From assembly GCF_003751085.1 (NCBI RefSeq), contig NZ_RJJY01000001.1, positions 5,084,001 through 5,148,000 of the forward strand: a stretch of 64,000 nucleotides of DNA, in the 5' to 3' direction. The position numbers and the translations under genes were made by a program. Source of the stretch: Micromonospora sp. Llam0 (GTDB lineage Bacteria > Actinomycetota > Actinomycetes > Mycobacteriales > Micromonosporaceae). The notes under the pieces are model-generated. The model worked only from the letters and a program-made list of their open reading frames with translations. It did no database searches and was not told the origin of the DNA. Shown here piece by piece: positions 1-8,193 of this stretch. Position 1 is the first letter of the stretch; each line of letters starts with the position of its first letter.

Positions 1-218
1 GTCTGGTCGACGTCTGTGGATGCCAGATGGCTGGCCAGCACTGCCAGACTCATCGGTTCGTAGCCGGTACCCACAACGCGAACCTCACTTTCCGAACCTC
101 GGCATCACTTCGGCACCATCAGCTTCAGGCTGCCGGGCGACGGCCTGTCCAGGACCGGCCGGAGCATCAAGCCGGTTTGGAGAAGCCCAGGTCAGCCGGC
201 CGGCGTAGCGTCGCTGGC

Positions 219-626
219 ATGACAATCAAGCTTTCCCACACGTTCCTGCTCGTCCGCGACCAGGACGAGGCGCTGAAGTTCTACCGCGACGTGCTCGGCC
301 TGGAGGTCCGCACCGACGTGCCGTTCGAGGGCGTCCGCTGGCTGACTGTCGGCCCGCCCGGACAGCCGGACGTCGAGATCGTGCTCGAAGTCGCCGCGAT
401 GGGTCGCGCCGCCGACCAGGAGACCCTGGAGCTGCTGCTCGCCAAGGGCTCGCTCAGCGGGCTGATCTTCCTGGTCGACGACGTGGACGCGACGTTCGAG
501 CGGGTCCGGGCCGCCGGGGCGGAGGTCATGCAGGAGCCCATCGACCAGCCGTACGGGGTACGCGACTGCGGTGTCCGCGACCCGTCCGGCAACAACATTC
601 GCTTCTCGCAGCGACTGCCGCAGTAG
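219..626 (+). CDS. VOC-superfamily (glyoxalase/bleomycin-resistance-like) protein
   Basis: A 135-residue protein with the vicinal-oxygen-chelate layout: a first half of the type SHTFLLVRDQDEALKFYRDVLGLE and a second half with VDDVDATFERVRAAGAEV followed by DPSGNNIRF near the C terminus. This is the usual length of a single-chain glyoxalase/extradiol-dioxygenase-like module, which normally dimerises and binds a metal. The substrate cannot be predicted. The ATG at 219 has no clear Shine-Dalgarno sequence. It is preferred because the domain begins at once, whereas upstream in-frame sequence is unlike coding sequence. A strong hairpin follows the stop. The fold assignment is secure, the role is unknown. 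Confidence 0.85.
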   Translation: MTIKLSHTFLLVRDQDEALKFYRDVLGLEVRTDVPFEGVRWLTVGPPGQPDVEIVLEVAAMGRAADQETLELLLAKGSLSGLIFLVDDVDATFERVRAAGAEVMQEPIDQPYGVRDCGVRDPSGNNIRFSQRLPQ

Positions 627-652
627 CCGCACCGCCGCCGCACCCCAGGGGG

Positions 653-700
653 TGACGGTGCCTCCGGTCGGCTTGCCGGTCCCGGCCGGAGGCACCGTCA
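653..700. terminator. Hairpin terminator between convergent genes
   Basis: Perfect 15-bp inverted repeat (653-667 with 686-700, arm TGACGGTGCCTCCGG) around an 18-base loop. It sits between the stop of the VOC gene and the stop of the small minus-strand gene at 703, so it can serve both strands. There is no long U tract, as is common in high-GC actinobacteria. Confidence 0.7.
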
Positions 701-702
701 GT

Positions 703-960
703 TCATGGGCGGCGACGGGCCGGCCGGGTCACCGCGCCGGGGCGGCGCAGCGCGTCCGCCCGTACGACGATCGAGCGGAAGCGTTGGTCCTCGCCGCCGA
801 CGACCTCGACTCCGACCAGGTGGACCCATTCGATCCCCGGATGCTGCGCTCCGTCGTCGACCCGGGTGACCCGCAGCACGAGTCGACCGAGCCCGTAGCA
901 GTAGTCGCCGGTATTCAGCGAAACCGTGTCGCCGACTTTCACCAGCGGGTCATTTCTCAT
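703..960 (-). CDS. Small hypothetical protein (85 aa)
   Basis: An 85-residue basic protein, not recognised. It begins MRNDPLVKVGDTVSLNTGD and has a beta-rich look, reading like a small SH3- or KOW-like barrel. Its start overlaps the stop of the preceding minus-strand gene (ATGAGAAATGA), so the two are co-translated. The pair is divergent from the XRE/DUF397 pair. This kind of tiny two-gene unit beside Scr1-type regulators is common in actinomycetes, but no function can be given from sequence. Confidence 0.6.
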   Translation of the reverse strand: MRNDPLVKVGDTVSLNTGDYCYGLGRLVLRVTRVDDGAQHPGIEWVHLVGVEVVGGEDQRFRSIVVRADALRRPGAVTRPARRRP

Positions 961-1225
961 TGTTGATCATTTCTACCGGCTTGCCGTCGCGCAGCAGCTC
1001 GGCGAACCGCTCGTACGCCCTGAAGTCTTCCACGCGTAGAAATTGCAGCGCCGTGTCCATCGGTCGGCATCCGTCGGTCAGGCAGACCGGGCAGCCGGCC
1101 CACTCCACCGAGGGCCAGTGGTCGGTGACGACGCACGTCGCGTACCGGATGGCGACGTCACGGGTCTGCTCCTCGCTCAACTCGGGGATGGCCGGCGGTT
1201 GGGAACCTGGCACCAGGACGCTCAT
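950..1225 (-). CDS. Small hypothetical protein (91 aa) with Cys cluster
   Basis: A 91-residue protein beginning MSVLVPGSQPPAIPELSEE, with WAGCPVCLTDGC in the middle. The three cysteines in a CxxC-x4-C arrangement could bind a metal. The ATG at 1225 is chosen because GGAGGG lies five bases upstream. A longer in-frame extension to 1327 would run through the divergent promoter region. It overlaps the following 85-aa gene by 11 bases, so it is the first gene of a two-gene operon. The family is not recognised. Confidence 0.6.
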   Translation of the reverse strand: MSVLVPGSQPPAIPELSEEQTRDVAIRYATCVVTDHWPSVEWAGCPVCLTDGCRPMDTALQFLRVEDFRAYERFAELLRDGKPVEMINNEK

Positions 1226-1344
1226 TTCTGCCCTCCGCTGATCCTCGGAAACTTCTCCTGCGAACACTCTGGACTCCGCCGGCACTCTCCCGTAAGGATG
1301 GATCGGCATACCCGTGAAATCACTCACGTACGGAGGGGTAAGCG

Positions 1345-2130
1345 GTGGACATGATCATGTGGATACGCGCGCTCAAAGCAGCGCGGGTCGCCGCCGGAGT
1401 AAGCCAGGACGGGCTCGCCGAGAAGATCAATTGGAGCGCGTCGACGATTGCCGCGATCGAGACCGGCCGACGCAAGCCGACCTTCAAATTCGCCGAAGAA
1501 GCCGATGAGGCGTTGTGCACCGGTGGCCTGCTGACCGAGCTGCTGGACCGCGCCGAACGCCAACGCACCCCCGCCTGGTTCATCGCCTGGCGCAAGATCG
1601 AGTCCGAGGCGAGGCGCCTCCGCACCTTCCAACCGACGGTCATCCCGGGCCTGTTACAAACCGAGGAGTACGCCCGAGCGATCATCACCGCCGGCAACCT
1701 GCACACGCCAGCAAAGGCCGAGGAGCTGGTGCGAATCCGGATGGATCGGCAGGAGTTGCTGACCCGCGACAATCCACCCGAGTGCATCTTCATCCTCGAC
1801 GAGACAACGCTGAGCCGGCCGGTGGGCGACCACGCCATCCTCGACCGGCAGCTCCAGCACCTCCAGGAGGTCATCGAGATGCCGAACGTGCGGATTCACA
1901 TTCTGCCGACCGAGGTCGGGGCGCACGTGGGTCTCGGCGGCGGCTTCGTCCTCGCCGATCTGCCCGACGTCGACCCAGCCGCATACTTGGAGAACGTCGC
2001 CAAAGGCCAGGTCGCCGATGACGAGGAGACGATCCAGTTCTTGAGCCGGAAGTGGGACAGGCTGCTCGGCGACGCCGCCTCCACCAGCGCGTCGCTTCGC
2101 ATCATCGCGAAATATAGGCTAACCCCATGA
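1345..2130 (+). CDS. XRE-family transcriptional regulator (Scr1/DUF5753 type)
   Basis: A 261-residue protein. Residues about 6-60 form a Cro/CI-type helix-turn-helix (LKAARVAAGVSQDGLAEKIN, then STIAAIETGRRKPT). The rest is the Scr1/DUF5753 ligand-binding-like domain, recognisable by RTFQPTVIPGLLQTEEYARA and by ILPTEVGAHVGLGGGF. The GTG at 1345 has GGAGGGG six bases upstream. It overlaps the DUF397 gene by ATGA, so the two are co-translated. Such XRE/DUF397 pairs are numerous in Streptomyces-like genomes and behave as regulator/partner pairs, with some linked to development. The target here is unknown, with autoregulation and control of the divergent small operon likely. Confidence 0.9.
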   Translation: MDMIMWIRALKAARVAAGVSQDGLAEKINWSASTIAAIETGRRKPTFKFAEEADEALCTGGLLTELLDRAERQRTPAWFIAWRKIESEARRLRTFQPTVIPGLLQTEEYARAIITAGNLHTPAKAEELVRIRMDRQELLTRDNPPECIFILDETTLSRPVGDHAILDRQLQHLQEVIEMPNVRIHILPTEVGAHVGLGGGFVLADLPDVDPAAYLENVAKGQVADDEETIQFLSRKWDRLLGDAASTSASLRIIAKYRLTP

Positions 2131-2378
2131 CGACTACCGATGGTCTGCAGTGGCGCAAGTCCAGCCGGTCGACCGATACCGGCGGCGACTGTGTCGAGGT
2201 CGCCGCCGCGTGGCGCAAGTCCAGCCGCTCCGGTGACACAGGGGGCGACTGCGTCGAGGTGGCAGGCAACCTGCCTGGCCGGGTCCTGGTCCGCGACTCG
2301 AAGGACCGGGACGGCGGCACCCTCGCCTTCTCCCCCACCGCCTGGACCACCTTCCTCACCCACACCCCCGCCCGCTGA
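2127..2378 (+). CDS. DUF397 protein with duplicated N-terminal motif
   Basis: An 83-residue DUF397 protein, the usual partner of the upstream XRE regulator, with its start codon inside the regulator's stop (ATGA). Most DUF397 proteins have one WRKSSRS...GDCVEVA block followed by VLVRDSKD and an F..W...L tail. Here the first block occurs twice in tandem (WRKSSRSTDTGGDCVEVAAA then WRKSSRSGDTGGDCVEVAGN), so the protein carries an internal duplication of about 20 residues. A hairpin terminator follows. Confidence 0.88.
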   Translation: MTTTDGLQWRKSSRSTDTGGDCVEVAAAWRKSSRSGDTGGDCVEVAGNLPGRVLVRDSKDRDGGTLAFSPTAWTTFLTHTPAR

Positions 2379-2402
2379 CCGGCCCTGCCGCTACGCCCGC
2401 AG

Positions 2403-2437
2403 CCGGTCGCCTCGCCACCCGCCCGCGAGGCGACCGG
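2403..2437 (+). terminator. Terminator after XRE/DUF397 pair
   Basis: Perfect 13-bp inverted repeat, CCGGTCGCCTCGC (2403-2415) with 2425-2437, around a 9-base loop, 24 bases after the DUF397 stop codon. The remaining 2438-2608 before the CRISPR array holds nothing recognisable and is probably the leader-distal flank of the array. Confidence 0.65.
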
Positions 2438-2608
2438 CGCTCGCGGCTTGAGCCCTTCTGACTTGATTGGCCCAGGAACCGAATTCCGCTGTCCATGGGT
2501 GCGCGTCGTCCGGCACCAACAGCAGCCGCCCTGCACCCCAATGAAGACCGACTTCTCGAGTCGGTGAAGGGCCAGGTCGTAGACGGAGAGCTCCACATCA
2601 TGCTGGCG

Positions 2609-3912
2609 GTCGCAATGGAGACCGGCCCCGGTGGGCCGGTGACGGGCTCGGCATCGTCGTCTGGGAGATCCGCTCGGAGGCGTTGCAATGGAGACCGGCC
2701 CGCGTGGGCCGGTGACGGTCGCGCACGCCGGATACCCGGCCGACCTGCCCCCCGACGTCGCAATGGAGACCGGCCCGGGTGGGCCGGTGACGGCCGAGCG
2801 CAGGCAGGAACGTGTTGCCCAGGTCGATCGCGTCGCAATGGAGACCGGCCCGCGTGGGCCGGTGACGGCGACCGCGTAGGTGACGTCGCCGGGCTCGCCC
2901 TCGGTGTCGCAATGGAGACCGGCCCGCGTGGGCCGGTGACGGCGGATGCAGTCAGCGGTGCCCGACGAGTTGCCGAGATGGTCGCAATGGAGACCGGCCC
3001 GCGTGGGCCGGTGACGGGCCGGCTTCCATCACACCGAGGCAACGCTGAGGGTGGTGTCGCAATGGAGACCGGCCCGCGTGGGCCGGTGACGGTGCCGGTG
3101 CCGCCCGGGGCGTGAGCCGGCAGCATCACGTCGCAATGGAGACCGGCCCGCGTGGGCCGGTGACGGGTGGCCGCACCGTCGGCGGCAGGGTCGGAGTGAC
3201 CCGTGTCGCAATGGAGACCGGCCCGCGCGGGCCGGTGACGGGACGGACAGGACGACGGATTGCCGTTCTGACCAGCGCGTCGCAATGGAGACCGGCCCGC
3301 GTGGGCCGGTGACGGGTCGCCGACTGGCGACTGGCGCACAAGATCACCTCGTCGTCGCAATGGAGACCGGCCCGCGTGGGCCGGTGACGGTGCACGCGGA
3401 CAGCAGCCGGTTCATGGATTTCATCCTTGTCGCAATGGAGACCGGCCCGCGTGGGCCGGTGACGGTCGGTGCGTGACAATCTGCTGGAAACCGCGCCGGC
3501 TAGTCGCAATGGAGACCGGCCCGCGAGGGCCGGTGACGGACGGTCAACCCGGAACCGTCGCGCGGGTCGATCCAGTCGGTCGCAATGGAGACCGGCCCGC
3601 GAGGGCCGGTGACGGACCGAGAGCTGTCGCAGGCGTTGGAGCCGCTGGCGGTGTCGCAATGGAGACCGGCCCGCGAGGGCCGGTGACGGGGGTAGCTCAG
3701 CAGGTAGCCGAGCAGGCCCAGCGAGGTGTCGCAATGGAGACCGGCCCGCGAGGGCCGGTGACGGGGCGTCGCACGAGGTGACGGCGTACTGGGCTGCGGC
3801 GTCGCAATGGAGACCGGCCCGCGAGGGCCGGTGACGGCGGCAGCGGCAGCCCGCAGTATCTGCGGCGACGCTGCTGTCGCAATGGAGACCGGCCCGCGAG
3901 GGCCGGTGACGG
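2609..3912 (-). CRISPR. CRISPR array, type I-G, 18 repeats / 17 spacers
   Basis: Eighteen 37-bp repeats begin at 2609, 2682, 2757, 2832, 2906, 2981, 3056, 3130, 3205, 3279, 3354, 3429, 3503, 3579, 3653, 3728, 3801 and 3876, with spacers of 36-39 bp. On the plus strand a repeat starts GTCGCAATGGAGACCGGCCC, has a 4-base loop and ends GGGCCGGTGACGG, so it forms a 7-bp CCGGCCC/GGGCCGG stem. The array is assigned to the minus strand for three reasons. The transcript would then end each repeat in CTCCATTGCGAC, like the ATTG-containing 3' handles of type I repeats. The cas genes run the same way. Divergent repeats (1, 2, 3) lie at the low-coordinate end, as expected for the old, leader-distal end. 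Repeats 13-18 all carry loop GCGA, while repeats 2, 4-8 and 10-12 carry GCGT. Confidence 0.97.
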
Positions 3913-4189
3913 GGCTCGCGAACTGGCCATATAGGCAGTTCGCGATGGAGTTCAATCGAGTTGCCGGTCGGGTTGGTCCGGTTTGGCTGCATATCCGGGT
4001 TCGGAACCTCCCGCGTGAGACGTGTCCGCCGGGGGTTCCGAGGTCGGTGGACGTATCGGGCGCATCTGTTCATTTATCAATCAAACGACTCCGTGACCGT
4101 CGGCGCGGCGGAAGTGGGGGCAGCGTACTCGGCGGCACCGACGCAATCGCTGGCGTCGCTGTGGTGGCTGGTGACCCGGACGCCGGTTG
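3913..4189 (-). promoter_or_regulatory. Probable CRISPR leader
   Basis: This is a 277-base gene-free stretch between the end of the cas operon and the conserved, leader-proximal end of the array. It contains a perfect 9-bp inverted repeat, CGCGAACTG (3917-3925) / CAGTTCGCG (3936-3944), whose right arm runs into TTCGCGATGGAG, a near copy of the repeat start GTCGCAATGGAG. There is an AT-rich patch at about 4070-4095 that could hold the array promoter. The leader role is inferred from position and repeat polarity. No promoter was demonstrated. Confidence 0.6.
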
Positions 4190-5160
4190 TCACGGTTTTG
4201 TGGGTGTCGGGCCGTTGATGGTGACCGGGGTCGGGGCGAGCACGCCGGCTGATTTGCGGCCTTCGACGGGTTGGCGGGCGGCGGCGGCCACGGTGAAGAC
4301 GCCGAGCGGCGCCCACCTGGCCGAGTTGATGGTGACGCCCTCGCCCGGCCGCAGCTCGCGGTGCTCCAGCAGAGCGGTCACGGCGTGCCGTTCCAAGGGT
4401 TGCCGCCACAGTGGCCACAGCATGACCGGCTGACGTCGACCGGGCACCTGATGCCAGCCCGTTGCTGCCACATTGCTGCCGTCGCCGGTCAGCCGCAGCA
4501 TCGGCAGCGCCATGATGGCCAGCCAGGTGGCACCGGGCACGCCGGCTTCGACGGACTTGCCGGACGGGTGGTCGGCCGCGCCGCGTACCACTCGGTGGTC
4601 GAGGTATTCGCCGGTGTAGCCGTCGACGCGCCGCCAGCCGGTAAGTGCTTGTCGGATCAGCGTCGTCTGGTCCTTGCGTACCTCTTCGAGGGGTTTGGTG
4701 AAAAACGAGCGCAGGCTCTGCTGACCGGCGGGTGCGGTGTACGGGGTGAGTGCGGCGCGGCCTTTCGCGTCGGCGGCGAGGTCGGTGACCAGTGCGGCCA
4801 GCCACCGTACGGCCGCCGGGTCGCCGCCGGTGAGCCTGTCGGCCACAGTCCGGAACTCATCGCGGGTGACCCGCATCGGGTCGGGTGCCTTGCCAACCTT
4901 CGACGCGGGGAAGGTTGCCGGCACGCCAGGGATCACTCCGTCGGGCGGGATGGTGTCGAGGATGCCGACGATCGTGGACACCAGGTCATCCAGTGCGGTC
5001 AGCCTGCGGCTGTGCAGTCGGGCGACGGCGGTCCGGCGTCGAACGACAGCGCGGTGACGGGGTCGTGGTGGTCGGCCAGGAGCCGCAGGGTGCCCAGCGC
5101 CGCGAGGAACCCGAGCGGGTCCCGCCCGTCCAGAGCCGGCAGCTCGATCGGGTCGGTCAC
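4190..5160 (-). pseudogene. Type I-G Cascade large-subunit-like gene (Csb3/Csx17/Cas8-like), apparent frameshift
   Basis: Last gene of the cas operon. The GTG at 5160 overlaps the cas3 stop (GTGA) and opens a frame reading ALDGRDPLGFLAALGTLRLL, the typical N terminus of these I-G proteins. That frame stops at 4999 after about 53 codons. The remainder (TAVARLHSRRLTALDDLV through to 4190) lies in a different frame. One extra base near 5035 would join them as LSFDA-x-TAVARLHSRR, so a one-base deletion, a sequencing error or -1 slippage is implied. The joined product would be about 323 residues, much shorter than Csx17 proper (roughly 700), so it is more like the shorter Csb3/'Cas3-extension' proteins. 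In the family this subunit joins the Csb1/Csb2 surveillance complex. The exact family name is uncertain. Confidence 0.7.
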
Positions 5161-8100
5161 AGGGCTGTCCCTTCCTGGTCGCCAGCGGGCGTTTCCTCAT
5201 CGCGGGCGGACGCCCAGATGTCGGCCAGTCGCACGACGGTTTCCAGCAGTGCCAGACCCCACCGGCCGCACACGTCGTTGAGGTGGGCGAACCGGGCCGG
5301 GGCGGACCAGTCGACGGTGTCGGCGGAGTCGAACAGCGGCAGCAGACCCGACACGGCGACCTTGACCGGCCGGTCGTCGACGACCGGTGGCAGCAGTGGA
5401 CGGTTGCGGCCGTGGTGACTGGCGACCAGGTGCACGACCAGCTCCGGGTCGCGGTCGCCGGTGTGCCCGGCCAGTCGGGCGGCGGCGATCCGCGCCGACA
5501 GCGCTTCGTGTCGCATCCCTGGTGGGTAGCCGGCGGCGTGTTGGGCGCGGCGCGCTTCGGCGAGGTTGGCGGGGTCGAGGCCCGATTTGGCCAGCGGCTG
5601 AGGGGCGAGCTCGGCGAGCTCCGGCCGGCCGGCGTGCAGCATCGCCTGGAAGCGGGTGTCGCGTTTGCCGTCGTCGTGCCAGCGGGCGGCGGATTCGACG
5701 CTGGCGGTCAGTGGCGCGGGCAGGCCGAGGTTGCGGGCCATTTCGGCGGCGCGGGCGGCGACCGCCCGCTGATGGTCGTCGAGGTGAATCCGCCGACCGG
5801 GGTACGCGCTGGCGGAGCTGCCCGCTTCCGAGTCGTCCTCGGCCTGCCGGTAGCCGGGACCCCGGCCGCCGGCTGGTTGCCGGGCCGCCGGTTGTCGGGC
5901 GGTGGTGAGCAGCAGCGGGAACGGCGGCTGCCAGCTCCGGCCGGTCTCGGCGTCGAGGACCGTGGCGGTACGGGTGACGTGCAGGTCGGCGTCAACCATG
6001 GGTTGCAGGGTGCGGTCGTGCAGCGGATGGTCGGGGGTCAGCGCGGTGGCGAGCGCCCGAAGGAGTTCGCGGTAGCCGGCCGCGTCGGTCGGATCCTGGT
6101 CTGCGGTCGGTGCGGCAAGCAGCGCGTCGAGGGCCGCTTCGATGTCAGGTCTCAGCGGCTGCTGCGGGTCGGGCCGGTAGCTGACGACAAGTGGGCGCAG
6201 GTGGGGGCCGATGCGCAACAGTGGTCGGCCACGGCGGCGGGCCAGGTCGGCGACGTCGACGACCGGTGCCCGGCTGGCCGGGTGCCAGCCGAACTGGTCG
6301 CAGCCGCCGTACTCGACGGGTAGGACGATGGTGTCGCCGGGCCGGATCTGGGCTGGGCTGATCACCTCGCCGCCGCCCCGGTGCGGGTAGCGCAGCACCA
6401 GCCGGTCGGCCGTACCGCCGGGTGTCGGGGTCGGCTCGTCCGGCGCGGCCGCGAGGTCGACGTCGGCGGTCAGGTCGGCCGGGTCCGTGCCGGTCAGCAG
6501 CCGGCGTAGCGCATAGATCGGCACCTCGATGGCTTCGTCGGCGACCGGCGGCACGATGTCGATCGTGGGCGACCACTGTTCGGTCTCATCGGTGGGCAGC
6601 CCGGCTCGCCAGATGACGGTGACGGCGGGCGGTTCGGTGCCGATGCCGTGCAGGTAGGGGGCGACCGGCGGGTCCGGGTGCGGGGTGGGCGAGCTGCGGG
6701 TCCAGGCGTCCAGGGTGGCCGGATTGAGTAGTGGCACGTACCGGTCGACGGCGGTGACGGCCGCGGCCGGGGCCTGGGCGCGCAGCTCACGCAGCGCGGC
6801 CGGCGACACGTCGCGGAAGTCGCCGTGGTGGGGGGTGGCCGGGGCGGCTGGCGTGATCCGGCCGGCGAGCCACTGCCAGGTGGCGAGGCGGGCCGGCCCG
6901 TAGACCGGGTCGTCGGCGTCGACGGTGCTGTCGTGCACCAGGTACGCGGGGGCCGGTGCATCGTGCTGACCGAGCCGGTTGAGTCGGCCGAGTCGCTGGA
7001 TCAGCGCCGGCAGCGGAGCTGATTCGCTGATCAGCGCGTCGGCGTCGATGTTGGCACCGACCTCGATCGTCTGGGTCGCCACGACGATGAACGGGCGGTC
7101 GTCGGAGCGGTCGCGGCCAACCTTGATCCGCTGGTAGTGGCGCTTCAGCAGCAGGTCCCGGTCGATCGGCCGGATCCGCCCGGTCAGCAGAACGGCGTCG
7201 GTGCCGGCCGGCAGCCGGTCGAACACGGCGCGGGCACGGGCAACCGTGTTGGCGACGACGGCCACCACGCCCCGGTCGGCCAGCCGGGCGGCGAGGTCAG
7301 CCATCACCTGCGGCACCTCGGTGGCTGCCTTGCGCCGGTTGGTGTCGACCTGGACCAGGCGCAGCCGTTTGCCGGCCCGCAACCGCTGCCCCGCATCCGG
7401 GTGGTCGAGGTCGGCGGTGCTGATCGTGTGCACCGTCGGCGTACCGATGCCGGTAGCCGCCGGCCGGTCGTCGTCGGCCGGGTTGGTCGCGGACATGGTG
7501 ACCAGCACCGGTCGACGGGCGATCGGCCACCGGTCCAGGTCGAGGGCGGCGCGGGCGGTGGTGTGGAACGCGGCGGCCAGGTGGGCTTCGTCGACGACGA
7601 TCAGGCTGTCGGTGCCGACGAGTGCCGCGTCGATGCTGCGCGCGTACTCACTGACCCCGTACCCCCGGAACAGCAGCCGGCTGCCGACCTGGTCGATGGT
7701 GCCGGTGATGATCGCCCGCCGGTCCGGGCGTTCCAGCCAGACGCGGTCCCAGGTGACGCCGCCGCGCATCCGGGCGACGGTCAGCACCTCACCGGGGTCA
7801 CCCACGGCGCGCAGCCGGTCGGCGACCGCGCCGCACACCGGCCCGGCGGCATCCGCCCCCAACGCCTGCCGGATGGCGGTGGCGTGTTCGTGGGCTTCGT
7901 CGACGACGAGGCGTCGGTCGACGACGAAGAACGTCCGCCGGGGCGCGAGATCGGGGCGCAGCGCGGCGACGAACACGGCGACGTCGAGCACGGTCGTCTT
8001 GCCGAGCCCGGTCGGCACGTCGATGACGTCGGGCCAGCGCCCGTCGGCAAGGATCCGGTCGAGCAGCGCCTGCTGCCAGGGGAACGGCCGGCGCCCGCCG

Positions 8101-8177
8101 TGCGCCTCGGCGACGAAGTCGGCGAAGTGTGCGGCGGCCAGCTCCGCGACGGTGGCCTGTCGGCCGGTGCCGTGCAT
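5157..8177 (-). CDS. cas3: CRISPR-associated helicase-nuclease Cas3, type I-G
   Basis: A 1006-residue protein. The helicase comes first: Walker A DVPTGLGKT with Lys60, DEAH at 196-199, and motif VVATQTIEVGANIDADALI with the arginine-rich IQRLGRLNRLG. The HD nuclease domain is at the C terminus (RWHDDGKRD with HDD 834-836, later LVASHHGRNR). Helicase-then-HD order is the hallmark of type I-G/I-U Cas3 and the reverse of most other Cas3 proteins. In interference it is recruited by target-bound Cascade to unwind and degrade invading DNA. The ATG at 8177 is preferred for its upstream GGCGGAG. A longer frame would read back over the end of csb2. It is followed by a GTGA overlap with the large-subunit gene. 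Confidence 0.93.
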   Translation of the reverse strand: MHGTGRQATVAELAAAHFADFVAEAHGGRRPFPWQQALLDRILADGRWPDVIDVPTGLGKTTVLDVAVFVAALRPDLAPRRTFFVVDRRLVVDEAHEHATAIRQALGADAAGPVCGAVADRLRAVGDPGEVLTVARMRGGVTWDRVWLERPDRRAIITGTIDQVGSRLLFRGYGVSEYARSIDAALVGTDSLIVVDEAHLAAAFHTTARAALDLDRWPIARRPVLVTMSATNPADDDRPAATGIGTPTVHTISTADLDHPDAGQRLRAGKRLRLVQVDTNRRKAATEVPQVMADLAARLADRGVVAVVANTVARARAVFDRLPAGTDAVLLTGRIRPIDRDLLLKRHYQRIKVGRDRSDDRPFIVVATQTIEVGANIDADALISESAPLPALIQRLGRLNRLGQHDAPAPAYLVHDSTVDADDPVYGPARLATWQWLAGRITPAAPATPHHGDFRDVSPAALRELRAQAPAAAVTAVDRYVPLLNPATLDAWTRSSPTPHPDPPVAPYLHGIGTEPPAVTVIWRAGLPTDETEQWSPTIDIVPPVADEAIEVPIYALRRLLTGTDPADLTADVDLAAAPDEPTPTPGGTADRLVLRYPHRGGGEVISPAQIRPGDTIVLPVEYGGCDQFGWHPASRAPVVDVADLARRRGRPLLRIGPHLRPLVVSYRPDPQQPLRPDIEAALDALLAAPTADQDPTDAAGYRELLRALATALTPDHPLHDRTLQPMVDADLHVTRTATVLDAETGRSWQPPFPLLLTTARQPAARQPAGGRGPGYRQAEDDSEAGSSASAYPGRRIHLDDHQRAVAARAAEMARNLGLPAPLTASVESAARWHDDGKRDTRFQAMLHAGRPELAELAPQPLAKSGLDPANLAEARRAQHAAGYPPGMRHEALSARIAAARLAGHTGDRDPELVVHLVASHHGRNRPLLPPVVDDRPVKVAVSGLLPLFDSADTVDWSAPARFAHLNDVCGRWGLALLETVVRLADIWASARDEETPAGDQEGTAL

Positions 8178-8193
8178 CGTTCGCTCCGCCTGC

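Noticed and set aside
20..208. Small open frames at the left edge of the window
   Set aside because: No ribosome-binding site or domain; the region before 219 shows nothing recognisable.
2495..3312. Plus-strand open frames across the array reading METGPRGPVT repeatedly
   Set aside because: They are translations of the 37-bp CRISPR repeats, not genes; the spacing and the minus-strand cas operon explain the pattern.
4077..4805. Alternative minus-strand frame across the large-subunit gene
   Set aside because: It is Arg/Pro-rich with no family motif, while the overlapping 4190-5160 frames carry the I-G signature.
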